Source: Polynucleobacter sphagniphilus (GTDB lineage Bacteria > Pseudomonadota > Gammaproteobacteria > Burkholderiales > Burkholderiaceae). Taken from it: a stretch of 37,562 nucleotides of DNA. The stretch spans positions 1-37,562 of the forward strand of contig NZ_MPIY01000010.1 in assembly GCF_001953355.1 (NCBI RefSeq), read 5' to 3'. The notes below the pieces were generated by a model. The model was not told where the DNA came from, did not search any database, and worked only from the letters and a program-made list of their open reading frames with translations. Below are positions 1 through 7,094 of this stretch, one piece after another; position 1 is the first letter of the stretch, and each line of letters starts with the position of its first letter. Made by a program: the position numbers and the translations under genes.

Positions 1-2
1 CT

Positions 3-380
3 CTGAATATGCGCGTACCCCGTATCTTTGAAGAGCTTCGAGTAGCACATGCTGACGGCACCTTCACACGCAAACTCCAATCGATTGCGAAAGTTGATTT
101 ACTGATCTTAGATGACTGGGGTTTGCACCCCTTAAACCAAGAAGAGCGCTCCGACCTTCTAGAAATCATGGATGATCGTGTTGGTACCAAGTCCACCATC
201 ATTACCAGCCAGCTTCCAGTGGAGCACTGGCATGAGTATTTAAATGATCCCACCTTGGCTGACGCAATCCTTGATCGCATCGTCCATCAAAGCCATAAGA
301 TCAAACTCAAGGGTGAATCCATGCGCAAGCAAGAGGTGGAAAACACGGCGGAAACCGTCAAAAAACAGAAGGCATCGTGA
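3..380 (+). CDS. istB: IstB-like ATPase of an IS21-family element, C-terminal part
   Basis: This is the C-terminal part of the IS21 helper ATPase, which assists the IstA transposase in target selection. The reading frame is open back to the window edge, so the true start lies outside; the first in-frame ATG (position 9) falls inside the conserved [13 protein letters not shown] segment and is not the start. Visible motifs are the Walker B-like LLILDDWGL (about residues 31-39 of the visible part) and the sensor-like STIITSQLP that follows, both typical of IstB/DnaC-type AAA+ proteins. The P-loop would lie upstream. IstA is not in the window. The protein ends in a lysine-rich tail. Family assignment is firm. 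Confidence 0.93.
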   Translation: MNMRVPRIFEELRVAHADGTFTRKLQSIAKVDLLILDDWGLHPLNQEERSDLLEIMDDRVGTKSTIITSQLPVEHWHEYLNDPTLADAILDRIVHQSHKIKLKGESMRKQEVENTAETVKKQKAS

Positions 381-402
381 CCGCTAAACTACAATAACTG
401 AG

Positions 403-472
403 CCTTCAAATACTAGAGCCTTGACGGTCACGCTGAATCTGAAACAGGCGGTCACGATCGCTGAAATACGCA
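403..472. repeat. probable right end of the IS21-type element
   Basis: Just after istB the sequence GGTCACG occurs twice (around 424-432 and 449-456), and the stretch closes with GAAATACGCA. Short repeated motifs inside the ends are usual for IS21-family elements, and endings in AATACGCA occur in related elements as I recall them. The matching left end is outside the window, so the exact border (about 472) is an estimate. Confidence 0.4.
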
Positions 473-490
473 AGTAGCAAAATCCCCTCA

Positions 491-517
491 AAAAGCCCTT
501 TAAAACAGGGCTTTTTT
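491..517 (+). terminator. rho-independent terminator
   Basis: AAAAGCCCT (491-499) pairs perfectly with AGGGCTTTT (507-515) around a 7-base loop, and a T-run closes the structure. It sits about 110 bases after istB, just outside the inferred element end, so it could be a host terminator that the IS landed next to. Confidence 0.75.
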
Positions 518-604
518 GCATTCATAAGCTTGGGTAGCTGAGATTGCGTAAATGCAATACAGCGTGGATTTGAGGTGTTTTAATCGGCGTGTCAAAAACC
601 CACA

Positions 605-622
605 GTATTTGCATGCAAATAC
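605..622. repeat. 18-bp perfect palindrome GTATTTGCATGCAAATAC
   Basis: The sequence equals its own reverse complement over 18 bases. It lies 278 bases upstream of the integrase start. A palindrome of this length is a plausible site for a dimeric regulator or a recombinase, but nothing in the sequence identifies the binding protein. Confidence 0.55.
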
Positions 623-899
623 CCCAAATTCTTAGTCGATTTGTTGTCTAGATCTCACACAAAACGGCTAAATATTAAGCGTAGTGTGCACATAAGAAAA
701 AAATGCTTTTCTTTTATGAATGACGCAAGTTGTTGATTCTTGGAAGATCTTGGAAGCCCATGGTTTTACATGAAAACCTAGTGCAAAGATGACAAATCAC
801 AAGAACTCAAAAGCACCTCATGGCGAATAGAGGTCGACCTTTGCCACAAAAGAAAACACACTACATACATGCTTTTTATAAACTGCAAAGGAAAAACAA

Positions 900-1466
900 A
901 TGGCACAAGCTAAAACATTGACACCCCAAGAGCTAGATAAAGTATTGGCATACGTAAGTACTAAGAAGTATCCAGAACGCGATAGGGCGTTGATTTTAAC
1001 CAGCTGTTATTCAGGACTTCGTGTTGCCGAGATAGCAAGTTTAAAAATGCGGGACGTAGTGAATGAAGATGGCACGATTCGTAATGAAGTGCGTTTAAGT
1101 GCCGCGCAAACTAAAGGTGGCCAGCCAAGAACGGTGTTTTTACCTAAGAAATTACAAGATGAATTAGCGATTTATTTGGCCACTCGCTATGCCAAGTTTC
1201 CAGATGTACCGTTCTTTCATACCGCTAAAAGACTAGGATTCTCAGCGAACTCTTTATGCCAATGGTTTTTTTGGGCTTATCGCAATGCCGGAATCGCTGG
1301 AGCCTCTAGTCACAGTGGGCGTAGAACCTTCATTACTACGCTAGCAAACAAAGGAATCTCCGTAAGGGTGCTGGCTGGATTGGCGGGGCATAAATCCATT
1401 GCGGTTACTCAGAAATATATCGACGTCAATCCGGATCTCATGCGTAATGCAGTAGAGTTGATATGA
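900..1466 (+). CDS. single-domain tyrosine recombinase / integrase
   Basis: This site-specific DNA recombinase probably belongs to the island. At 188 residues it consists of only the catalytic domain and lacks the N-terminal core-binding domain of XerC/XerD and most phage integrases; FimB/FimE-type recombinases have a similar size. All the expected catalytic positions are present: Arg in SGLRVAE (about 41), Lys in QTKGGQ (about 72), His-x-x-Arg in SHSGRR (about 138-141), His in LAGHKS (about 164) and the nucleophile Tyr in TQKYID (about 173). AAAGG about 9 bases upstream supports the start. Alone among short genes, it could move the following cargo, but no attachment site pair was found. Confidence 0.88.
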   Translation: MAQAKTLTPQELDKVLAYVSTKKYPERDRALILTSCYSGLRVAEIASLKMRDVVNEDGTIRNEVRLSAAQTKGGQPRTVFLPKKLQDELAIYLATRYAKFPDVPFFHTAKRLGFSANSLCQWFFWAYRNAGIAGASSHSGRRTFITTLANKGISVRVLAGLAGHKSIAVTQKYIDVNPDLMRNAVELI

Positions 1467-1488
1467 ATATACATGTTTAGGATGCAAT

Positions 1489-2458
1489 CTAATCAGGGCT
1501 TTTTTTCAGGAATGCAAAGTCATCATAATGATATTTTGCAACTATGCCTGGCCTGAGCATTTCAGCAATTTGTAAATATCCATCTACATAGTCTTTGGCT
1601 TGGACCTCAACAACTCTTGCTCCCAAATCGGTTAGCATGGTTCTAACACATTGTTGCCCGACTGATTTAATTCTATTCGGAAGCTCAATTGAGTAATAAT
1701 TTATCCCACCAATATCAGATGGATGCTGTGCTTGTAGGCTAGCCTTTTCAGAAATTAACCACCAAAGAACTATTTCAGAGAAATCTAAACCAAGACCGAT
1801 AATGTGAATCTGGTCTTTAAGAAATACGTCTACCCAGGAGTACAGCTCACAATTTTTCTCAAAGTTAAAGTTTGGTTTTTTGCCCACTAGAGGGGATCGG
1901 ACGGGCTCATCCATGTGTGCAAACTGGATGCCTTTATATAGATAGTCTTTAACTTGCCCCATGTACTTTGCATACTGGTTATAGCCTAGCAAAATAGAGC
2001 CCGGCTTTTGGACATCACCATGTATCTTCCAAAATATTTTGTTGCCATCAGTTTGTGCACGAAAGAGGGAGTGGTATTTTTCTGAAACACGTTCAAATTT
2101 CTTTACCATTGGGTGCTTATAGGCAATTAAATTATCAACGGATCGGTTATAGTTCGTTGAAAGTATATTTCTTGCTAATCCACCATAGATATCCGTTAGA
2201 TGATTTCCCAAGCCACTTATTTGATAATAATTGAGCGACATCTTTTAATAAGATGTTGGGATCTTGCCCATCCCTGATTAGCTGAAGTCTTATTTTTTCA
2301 AATACCAAAGGCAATGGTTTCTGGCTTAAGTCATGAACTGGTACAGAAAATTGTGTGGATAATTTTTTTAGAATATCCTCCCAAGACAATCCACCAAAAG
2401 TTGGGGCTGCAGAACGCGTGATTCCATTACCAAGTAAAACAGTATTTTTGATCGCCAT
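1489..2458 (-). pseudogene. SIR2-like (SIR2_2-type) protein, split by a frameshift
   Basis: Two overlapping reading frames together make one SIR2-like protein of about 320 residues. The first (2458 down to 2147) carries the nucleotide-binding start VLLGNGITRSA and a SWEDILKKL segment. The second (from about 2208 to 1489) carries NILSTNYNRS, KIHGDVQKPGS and GLGLDFSEIVLWWL, the usual motif order of SIR2-like proteins. The frames join best at the GGGAAA run around 2203-2209, where one base too many shifts the frame. The second frame has an ATG at 2241, but a stop lies two codons upstream, and that start would lose the NAD-binding motif. SIR2-like domains are widespread in antiphage systems that consume NAD. 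Whether this is decay, a sequencing error or two peptides cannot be decided here. Confidence 0.75.
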
Positions 2459-2483
2459 TTCTTATCCTTAACTGTAATAACAC

Positions 2484-3215
2484 TTATTCAATTGATGGGA
2501 ACTTCAGTCTTGCCGCGTTGTAAACCAATCTTTCTGCTTGCTCTTTATATCTACTGGCAGCCATTTGCCGTCTTTGCTTCTCTTGCTCTGCGCTATTAGA
2601 TTCTTGAACTTTTCTACCAAGGTGGATTTCAGCTAGTTTTGCTCTTTGCGCCAGTTGATACAGTTGAATGCCGGGGTTGCGATGCAGGATTTCTGCAACA
2701 TCCACTAAGATTGGGACGGTTTTGTGTTGTAGCTTAGTAGTTTCGAGTTGCACTAAAGCGGTGCTTTGAGCTCTCACATCCAAGTTTTTGCCATCATGAT
2801 GCTGATCTAAGAGCTTATTGATTTGCTCAAGAATAGTTACTCGACGCAGATGTAAAGGGATATCGAGGATTAAGAAATCCTTTGCCTCAACTTTCAACTT
2901 GCTTAATGCCTCTTCTTGCTCGATTGCGCGAACCTTAGGGTATTGACGCCTCTCACTAAAAATACGTTTGCCGACTTTGATCCACCATTGTGCCCATGAG
3001 ACGTTTACATCCCCGAATAGTGCATAGGTATCGGCTAAAGGGTGGTTTTTACCGCCATTTGCACAGCAATCAAGATATTCGCTGCTAGCATTGAGACAGC
3101 GCCACCATTCGTAGTACAGCGTATCTTTAGCTTTGCGCCAGTCATCTGTAGTGGAGCGTCCTTTTTTGAGCCCACCTGGAATCTCCTTGTAAAGCCCCAA
3201 TCCTTCTTCTGCCAT
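2484..3215 (-). CDS. protein of unknown function next to the SIR2-like gene
   Basis: I do not recognise this 243-residue soluble protein. The N-terminal half is rich in aromatic residues, with the pattern YYEWWRCLNASSEYLDCC (about 34-51) and WAQWWIKVGKRIF (about 74-86). The C-terminal third is highly charged and probably helical, with QEKQRRQMAASRYKEQAERL (about 211-230). It lies 25 bases upstream of the SIR2-like gene on the same strand, so the two were probably one operon, perhaps a defence pair. It is divergent from the five-gene array that starts at 3410. No signal peptide or membrane segment is visible. Confidence 0.7.
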   Translation of the reverse strand: MAEEGLGLYKEIPGGLKKGRSTTDDWRKAKDTLYYEWWRCLNASSEYLDCCANGGKNHPLADTYALFGDVNVSWAQWWIKVGKRIFSERRQYPKVRAIEQEEALSKLKVEAKDFLILDIPLHLRRVTILEQINKLLDQHHDGKNLDVRAQSTALVQLETTKLQHKTVPILVDVAEILHRNPGIQLYQLAQRAKLAEIHLGRKVQESNSAEQEKQRRQMAASRYKEQAERLVYNAARLKFPSIE

Positions 3216-3310
3216 ATAAGCCTTTAGTTGATTGCTGTACTAAATGTAGATATGAAAAGTATAAGCACAATTCTTATCCAAATTGATTAGCGTTTACCCC
3301 TCTAAATCCG

Positions 3311-3380
3311 CTTAACAGAACTGACTTAAATCACTTATTCATCCGAAAAAGACCCCTATTTTTATAGACTTATAAAGCGA
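3311..3380 (+). promoter_or_regulatory. repeated promoter module, copy A (most divergent)
   Basis: This copy has the shared blocks TTAACAGAACTGACTTAAATC, split as TTAACAGA (3312-3319) and GACTTAAATC (3323-3332), then TTATTCATCCGAA (3335-3347), then TATAGAC (3363-3369) as the likely -10. Compared with copies B-D it is about two bases shorter between the CCGAA block and the -10. It lies 30 bases before the first gene of the array. Confidence 0.6.
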
Positions 3381-3409
3381 ACTAACACGCATAACAATGG
3401 AGAAATAAG

Positions 3410-4252
3410 ATGAAAAAGAATGGAAAGTTATTAGTAGAGCAAGTGTTATCAGAAGGGGATTTACTGGCACAGCAGCAAGTTGATTTTTACGATAGCTACA
3501 TTGTGAAAGCAAACGACGTTTTATATGGGCTATTGGCTGAGTTAATGCGATATAGCGATCAGGTTCTGGGGTCTGACTATAAGCTAGAAATACTATCCAA
3601 AATGCGCAGTACTTTATCAACCAAGCACCATATCAAGGTTCAAAAAAATACCCCAGATCTGACCATTATTGTGAAATATGTGGTGCGCACTAATCGTAAA
3701 AATGCGCACGTTTATGCCAGAGTGCTTGATATGGCTTATAGACAGGATGTAATGGCTGATGAGCTAGAAGATTTCATACGCCAAAACGGAGGAATTGACC
3801 GTATTCGCGAAAGTAATGTGAATTTAGAAGGCGTACAAAAGCGCAAAAGTGAAGATGAGGGTAGGGCAAAGCTTGTGAAAGCACTTTTAAATATAAAAGC
3901 TGAAACGCCTATGGCTGAGTTTAGGATTCCAGGCGAATGGACCAGTCAAGTACATGATTCGCATGGTGTTGGCTCATTTCTATATCCCATTTGCGCCAAA
4001 GTTGATGGAATTTACAAAGTAGTAGGGATTGTTCCTATGGATTATGAGTTTGAGGAGCAAATTCTTAAACGGGTAATAGTGGACATTGGCAGCAAAGGGA
4101 GTTATTCAGAAATTGAAAAACAGCAATTTGCAAAAGCAAAAGAGATGATTTCGCCTGCTTATCAACTCAAGATACAAGAGGAGCGCGATAGGGTTGATGA
4201 ACAACGTCGAGCCAAAAAGCTGACTCTCCAGCCGCTACCAATGGCTGCATGA
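3410..4252 (+). CDS. protein of unknown function, first gene of the five-gene array
   Basis: This is a 280-residue protein with no signal peptide or membrane segment that I do not recognise. The first half is mixed helical. A central region (about 171-215) with RIPGEWTSQVHDSHGVGSF and KVDGIYKVVGIVPMDYEF looks like a small beta-rich domain. The end is strongly charged (residues about 250-275, EERDRVDEQRRAKK) and closes with PMAA. The start is backed by a GGAG ribosome site 7-10 bases upstream. It has its own promoter module upstream and its own terminator downstream, so it is probably transcribed alone. Function unknown. Confidence 0.75.
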   Translation: MKKNGKLLVEQVLSEGDLLAQQQVDFYDSYIVKANDVLYGLLAELMRYSDQVLGSDYKLEILSKMRSTLSTKHHIKVQKNTPDLTIIVKYVVRTNRKNAHVYARVLDMAYRQDVMADELEDFIRQNGGIDRIRESNVNLEGVQKRKSEDEGRAKLVKALLNIKAETPMAEFRIPGEWTSQVHDSHGVGSFLYPICAKVDGIYKVVGIVPMDYEFEEQILKRVIVDIGSKGSYSEIEKQQFAKAKEMISPAYQLKIQEERDRVDEQRRAKKLTLQPLPMAA

Positions 4253-4277
4253 AACAAGTGTTACTTGCAGTAACGGT

Positions 4278-4298
4278 GCCACCTTCGGGTGGCATTTT
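4278..4298 (+). terminator. terminator of array gene 1
   Basis: GCCACC (4278-4283) and GGTGGC (4288-4293) pair around a TTCG tetraloop and are followed by ATTTT. The same hairpin follows the next two array genes. Confidence 0.85.
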
Positions 4299-4313
4299 CG
4301 TTAAAAGACATCG

Positions 4314-4391
4314 ATTAACAGACTTGATTTGAATTGATTGTTCATCCGAAAAGATGGTCAAAACGCCTATCTTACGTATATGGGTTACCGC
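4314..4391 (+). promoter_or_regulatory. repeated promoter module, copy B
   Basis: This copy is close to the array consensus: ATTAACAGACTTGATTTG (4314-4331), then TTCATCCGAAAAG (4341-4353), then CCTATCTTACGTATATGGG (4366-4384), then CGC (4389-4391). TATCTT at 4368-4373 is the likely -10. The TTCATCCGAA block falls where a -35 would be but does not resemble TTGACA, which suggests an activator or an unusual sigma factor. The gene starts 31 bases after the module. Confidence 0.7.
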
Positions 4392-4422
4392 ACGTGGTGG
4401 CTCTTAAAAAAAGGAGAATTAA

Positions 4423-4839
4423 ATGAGTAATAAGTCTTATGTAATTGCAGTCAATATGATTCCTTATGGCATCAAGATGGTAGTTAAATCTACGACAGAT
4501 TTTGTAGATGCGATTGTTAATGAATTTGAGAGGTTGGTAAATAGTGATCATGAAAAAGCCGATGGTTACCACTTAGTGCTTAAAGCAAAGCTGTTACGTG
4601 AAGATGCATTTTTTAATAAACATCCTAAGGCAGCGCACGTTCAGAAAGAAAGATGGGGTAAGTTTTGCGATCTTTGCGTTGATTTTGCCGCTCTTAATAC
4701 GGTTTTATACAAAGAGCCGATTTATCTAGTGCATCCGGAGCAATTTGATGAGCAGCGTGCTCGCGGCTTATTGGATCTGTCGTCTGCTGGAGGGGTAGAT
4801 TTGATTCCAGAGGTTCCTGTTATGCGATTAGCGGCTTAG
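4423..4839 (+). CDS. protein of unknown function, array gene 2
   Basis: This 138-residue soluble protein has no recognisable domain. Its middle (about 61-75) is basic and rich in histidine and lysine, with AFFNKHPKAAHVQKERW, and is followed by FCDLCVDFAALN, which holds a CxxC pair (about 80-83). It ends in RLAA. The strong ribosome site AAGGAGAA lies 6-7 bases upstream. It is a single-gene transcription unit between promoter module B and its own terminator. No relation to the other array proteins can be seen by eye beyond the MSN start shared with gene 3 and the -AA end. Confidence 0.75.
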   Translation: MSNKSYVIAVNMIPYGIKMVVKSTTDFVDAIVNEFERLVNSDHEKADGYHLVLKAKLLREDAFFNKHPKAAHVQKERWGKFCDLCVDFAALNTVLYKEPIYLVHPEQFDEQRARGLLDLSSAGGVDLIPEVPVMRLAA

Positions 4840-4847
4840 TAATAGAT

Positions 4848-4868
4848 GCCACCTTCGGGTGGCATTTT
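4848..4868 (+). terminator. terminator of array gene 2
   Basis: GCCACC (4848-4853), TTCG loop, GGTGGC (4858-4863), then ATTTT. The hairpin is the same as after array genes 1 and 3, and it begins 9 bases after the stop codon. Confidence 0.85.
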
Positions 4869-4883
4869 CTATCGGTTTCGGCA

Positions 4884-4961
4884 ATTAACAGAGTTGATTT
4901 GAATTGGTTATTCATCCGAAAAGTAGGTCGAAACGAATATCTTACATATATGGGCTGTCGC
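4884..4961 (+). promoter_or_regulatory. repeated promoter module, copy C
   Basis: Blocks in order: ATTAACAGAGTTGATTTG (4884-4901), TTATTCATCCGAAAAG (4908-4923), AATATCTTACATATATGGG (4936-4954) and CGC (4959-4961). The total length is 78 bases, the same as copies B and D. It is followed by a small GCTCTTGAGAGC inverted repeat and then the ribosome site AGGAGAAG. Confidence 0.7.
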
Positions 4962-4995
4962 TCTTGAGAGCCTTTATTAAATAGGAGAAGTTGAA

Positions 4996-5394
4996 ATGAG
5001 TAATGAAAAAATGTTGACTATTAGTCTGGTAAATCTTGATATAGATTGCGCCATCGAGGTTCCAGTAGATATGTTCTTTGAGCTGCTTGAAAACACACCA
5101 GATTTAATTGGGCGGTTTGGTTTTGAAAGCTCTATGAGTCAGTGGCTTGAAATGCTGTCTACGGTTAAGGCTGAATATAAGGATGTTAGAAATTTTGACT
5201 GGTCCAAAGCTAATGCCGATGAAGAAGTTTTCTTAAGACGCTGTCAAATCGTTGTAGCTCTTGGGGCGCATTTGGAAGATATTCCCTTGATGTTATCCGG
5301 AGAAGGTTTGGTAGATTTTATTGAGGATATGGGCGGCATAAACGTCACCGAACAGGTTTTGAATGGCTCTCTACCCATAGATAACTTTGCATAA
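4996..5394 (+). CDS. protein of unknown function, array gene 3
   Basis: This 132-residue acidic, probably helical protein is not recognised. Notable segments are IEVPVDMFFELLENTPDLIG (about 21-40) and MLSGEGLVDFIEDMGGINV (about 98-116). The acidic character could suggest a DNA mimic or a protein partner, but that is only a guess from composition. The end is DNFA, a single-alanine version of the -AA end seen in the rest of the array. It has a strong ribosome site (AGGAGAAG), its own module C and its own terminator. Confidence 0.75.
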   Translation: MSNEKMLTISLVNLDIDCAIEVPVDMFFELLENTPDLIGRFGFESSMSQWLEMLSTVKAEYKDVRNFDWSKANADEEVFLRRCQIVVALGAHLEDIPLMLSGEGLVDFIEDMGGINVTEQVLNGSLPIDNFA

Positions 5395-5402
5395 GTTTTA
5401 GT

Positions 5403-5424
5403 GCCACCTTCGGGTGGCATTTTT
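5403..5424 (+). terminator. terminator of array gene 3
   Basis: GCCACC (5403-5408), TTCG loop, GGTGGC (5413-5418), then ATTTTT. Nearly identical to the terminators of genes 1 and 2. Confidence 0.87.
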
Positions 5425-5438
5425 GTTTATATCTATTG

Positions 5439-5516
5439 ATTAACAAACTCGATTTGAATTGATTGTTTACCCGAAAAGAGGGTCAAAACGCCTATCTTAG
5501 GTATATGGGTTATCGC
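5439..5516 (+). promoter_or_regulatory. repeated promoter module, copy D
   Basis: Blocks in order: ATTAACAAACTCGATTTG (5439-5456), GTTTACCCGAAAAG (5465-5478; differs from TTCATCCGAA at two bases), CCTATCTTAGGTATATGGG (5491-5509) and CGC (5514-5516). Length 78 bases, with 32 bases to the start codon of gene 4. Confidence 0.7.
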
Positions 5517-5548
5517 TCTTGATGACCTTAAGTAAAAAGGAGAAATAC

Positions 5549-6007
5549 ATGTGTAATTGCAAACATACGGCAGCAGACTTTAAGTTGGCAAGTGAAGCAC
5601 CATTTAACTCCACCCTTATAGAGGTGAATTCTGAGTGGATTGAAATTGGATTGCAAGATGTTGAATATATGGAAGAGAATTTCCCAGATACCTTCTCAAT
5701 TCCAGAGAAAGAGATTCGTGAGTCAATCCCCGTGGGAATGATGGCTAAGGTGATTGTTGATTGGGGAATTGAGGATGTTCCAACTGAGCGATTTTGGTTT
5801 GAGGTCACTTCATCGCAAGTGGATGATGTGGGCAACTTGGCGTACTTTGGAGTTTTGCGTAATGACACCATTGTTGCCCCTTGGGGTGCAATGATGGGCC
5901 CTATCTACGCCTGGAATATCTGTGATGTTGATGTGGAAGATTTTTTAAATCGACATGCGGTTGGATGTTCATGTGATCGGTGTCAGCAGATCGAATTAGC
6001 TGCATAG
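5549..6007 (+). CDS. cysteine-flanked protein of unknown function, array gene 4
   Basis: I place the start at 5549, preceded by AAAAAGGAGAAATAC, rather than at an upstream in-frame ATG (5519) that lies inside the promoter module spacer and lacks a ribosome site. The 152-residue protein begins MCNCKH and ends with CSCDRCQQIELAA, so cysteine pairs lie at both ends. They could bind a metal such as zinc, but this is inferred from pattern only. The middle part (about residues 37-110) resembles a small beta-rich fold with the charged segment FSIPEKEIRESIPVGMMAK. The sequence ends in ELAA. Function unknown. Confidence 0.72.
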   Translation: MCNCKHTAADFKLASEAPFNSTLIEVNSEWIEIGLQDVEYMEENFPDTFSIPEKEIRESIPVGMMAKVIVDWGIEDVPTERFWFEVTSSQVDDVGNLAYFGVLRNDTIVAPWGAMMGPIYAWNICDVDVEDFLNRHAVGCSCDRCQQIELAA

Positions 6008-6012
6008 TGCTC

Positions 6013-6042
6013 GATAAGTGGTTGCTATAGCAACTACTTATC
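6013..6042 (+). terminator. hairpin after array gene 4
   Basis: GATAAGTGGTTGC (6013-6025) pairs with GCAACTACTTATC (6030-6042) over 13 positions with one G-U pair, around a TATA loop. The T-run afterwards is weak (TTGATT). Its sequence is unrelated to the TTCG hairpins of the first three genes, although it holds the same place. Confidence 0.6.
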
Positions 6043-6056
6043 TTGATTGCATGGCT

Positions 6057-6135
6057 ATTAACAAACTTGATTTAAATCGCTTATTCATTCGAAATTTAAG
6101 CTACCAAAACTAATATAGAACCTATGAATTATCGC
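6057..6135 (+). promoter_or_regulatory. repeated promoter module, copy E
   Basis: Blocks in order: ATTAACAAACTTGATTTAAA (6057-6076), with the perfect 10-base palindrome GATTTAAATC inside it, then TTATTCATTCGAAA (6081-6094), then TATAGAA (6114-6120) as likely -10, then ATTATCGC (6128-6135). The central part differs from B-D and shares TATAGA with copy A. The gene starts 29 bases after the module. Confidence 0.6.
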
Positions 6136-6164
6136 AGTGATAGTTCGCAACTAAGGAGAATTAA

Positions 6165-6782
6165 ATGAGTACTATTTTTCATTACACAAAAGGTTATAAC
6201 TTGTTTGATATTTTGATGTCACAAGAAATTAAAACAGAGGCAGTTACTGGGGTAAGGTTGCACCCTTCGGTAACTAATTTTGCTTGGTTTACAGCAGAAG
6301 AGCGTTTTCCGAGAACTGCATTGCCTCACGTTCCAAAAATGCCAGAAACAAATCTTCAATTACATTTGGGCACAGAAAAACCTCATGTTGACATGCTAAA
6401 GCTAGCAGGCTATGTCGGTGGCATCTGGCGTTTTAAATTTAATAGATCTGAATTTAAATCTATTAAAACTTGGATTGGTAGCTACCATCGTCAGAAGTTA
6501 CTTAAGTCACCTATTGGTAAAATCAATGAGATGGTTGCTAAAAAAGCAGGAGATAAGCAAGAGTTATGGTTTATTTCATCTAAAGCTGTTTCCATCGCTG
6601 GCATGACTTTACAACAACTAACACCGCAAGGTTGGGTGGATAGAGCTGATTTTAAGAATCAGGGTGGGATTGTTGTTGTGGCTGATGCTGGAAAAGCTGA
6701 TATTTCTAAGATCGTGACTGATAGTTATCTTCAGCGAATCAAGATGGGAATGCCAGTCCTTGAATTCCCTATTGCAGCTTAA
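6165..6782 (+). CDS. protein of unknown function, array gene 5
   Basis: This 205-residue protein is not recognised with confidence. The start MSTIFHYTKGYNLFDILMSQ followed by WFTAEERFPRTALP (about 46-59) and later WFISSKAVSIAGMTLQQL resembles proteins that carry an HYT...I...G opening, as in some ADP-ribosyltransferase-like or DUF2971-like families, but I see no conserved catalytic set and do not assign it. It ends in PIAA. The ribosome site TAAGGAGAATTAA precedes the start. It is the last gene of the array. No clear TTCG terminator follows directly; a weak inverted repeat lies at 6817-6863. Confidence 0.75.
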   Translation: MSTIFHYTKGYNLFDILMSQEIKTEAVTGVRLHPSVTNFAWFTAEERFPRTALPHVPKMPETNLQLHLGTEKPHVDMLKLAGYVGGIWRFKFNRSEFKSIKTWIGSYHRQKLLKSPIGKINEMVAKKAGDKQELWFISSKAVSIAGMTLQQLTPQGWVDRADFKNQGGIVVVADAGKADISKIVTDSYLQRIKMGMPVLEFPIAA

Positions 6783-6931
6783 TTGTCATCACACCGACAC
6801 TGATCACCCGCAGACCCTCTGTTTATAAGGCTCTATCATGGGCTTCTGCTCTCATAACCAGAGAACCTAAACTCAACTTAAAACTCACAAAAAGCTAGCA
6901 TTTGAGGCTAAAGGTTAGGTTTGGTCATTTG

Positions 6932-6952
6932 AGCGTTACTTTAAGTAACGCT
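6932..6952. repeat. perfect 9-bp inverted repeat
   Basis: AGCGTTACT (6932-6940) and AGTAACGCT (6944-6952) are exact reverse complements around a TTA loop. No T-run follows, so it is probably not a terminator; a protein-binding or recombination site is possible. Confidence 0.55.
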
Positions 6953-7070
6953 GGGCATGCTAGAAAGTGTGCAGGCAAATATTGCACAGTTTTAGTTGAA
7001 TTTTGATGTGAAGATTGGCCGGCCATCCCAGGCCCTGGTCGATTTAGCCCCGGGCCACCAAAAAAACATC

Positions 7071-7094
7071 AAAACCACCTTCGGGTGGTTTTTT
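7071..7094 (+). terminator. rho-independent terminator before the Crp/Fnr gene
   Basis: AAAACCACC (7071-7079) pairs with GGTGGTTTT (7084-7092) around a TTCG loop, and six T follow the stem. The stem is close to that of the array terminators. Confidence 0.85.

Larger units (their letters stand above)
381..899. other. gene-free stretch between the IS21 end and the integrase
   Basis: I see no coding region on either strand. The stretch holds the presumed IS21 end (to about 472), a terminator (491-517) and an 18-base perfect palindrome (605-622). The integrase promoter should lie in the last 200 bases, but I cannot pick a convincing -35/-10 pair. No tRNA or tmRNA that could mark the island attachment site is visible. 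Confidence 0.6.

Noticed and set aside
5519..5548. Upstream ATG as start of array gene 4
   Set aside because: It lies in the spacer right after the promoter module without a ribosome site, while the ATG at 5549 follows AAGGAGAA as in the other array genes.
4324..6080. TTGAT-N4-ATTGA or ATCGC parts of modules B-E as Fnr boxes
   Set aside because: The right half-site is poor in B-D, and the distance to the -10 (37.5 to 40.5) differs between copies and from the 28.5 of the clear Fnr promoters.
3311..6782. Integron-like cassette array driven by the integrase at 900
   Set aside because: The repeated modules lie before the genes as promoters and are not imperfect-palindrome attC sites, the recombinase lacks the integron-integrase extra domain and the N-terminal domain, and the array is 1.8 kb away from it.
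7011..7060. tRNA-like 3' end (stretch closing with GGGCCACCA)
   Set aside because: No cloverleaf can be built: the T-arm and anticodon arm do not pair, and no matching acceptor strand lies upstream.
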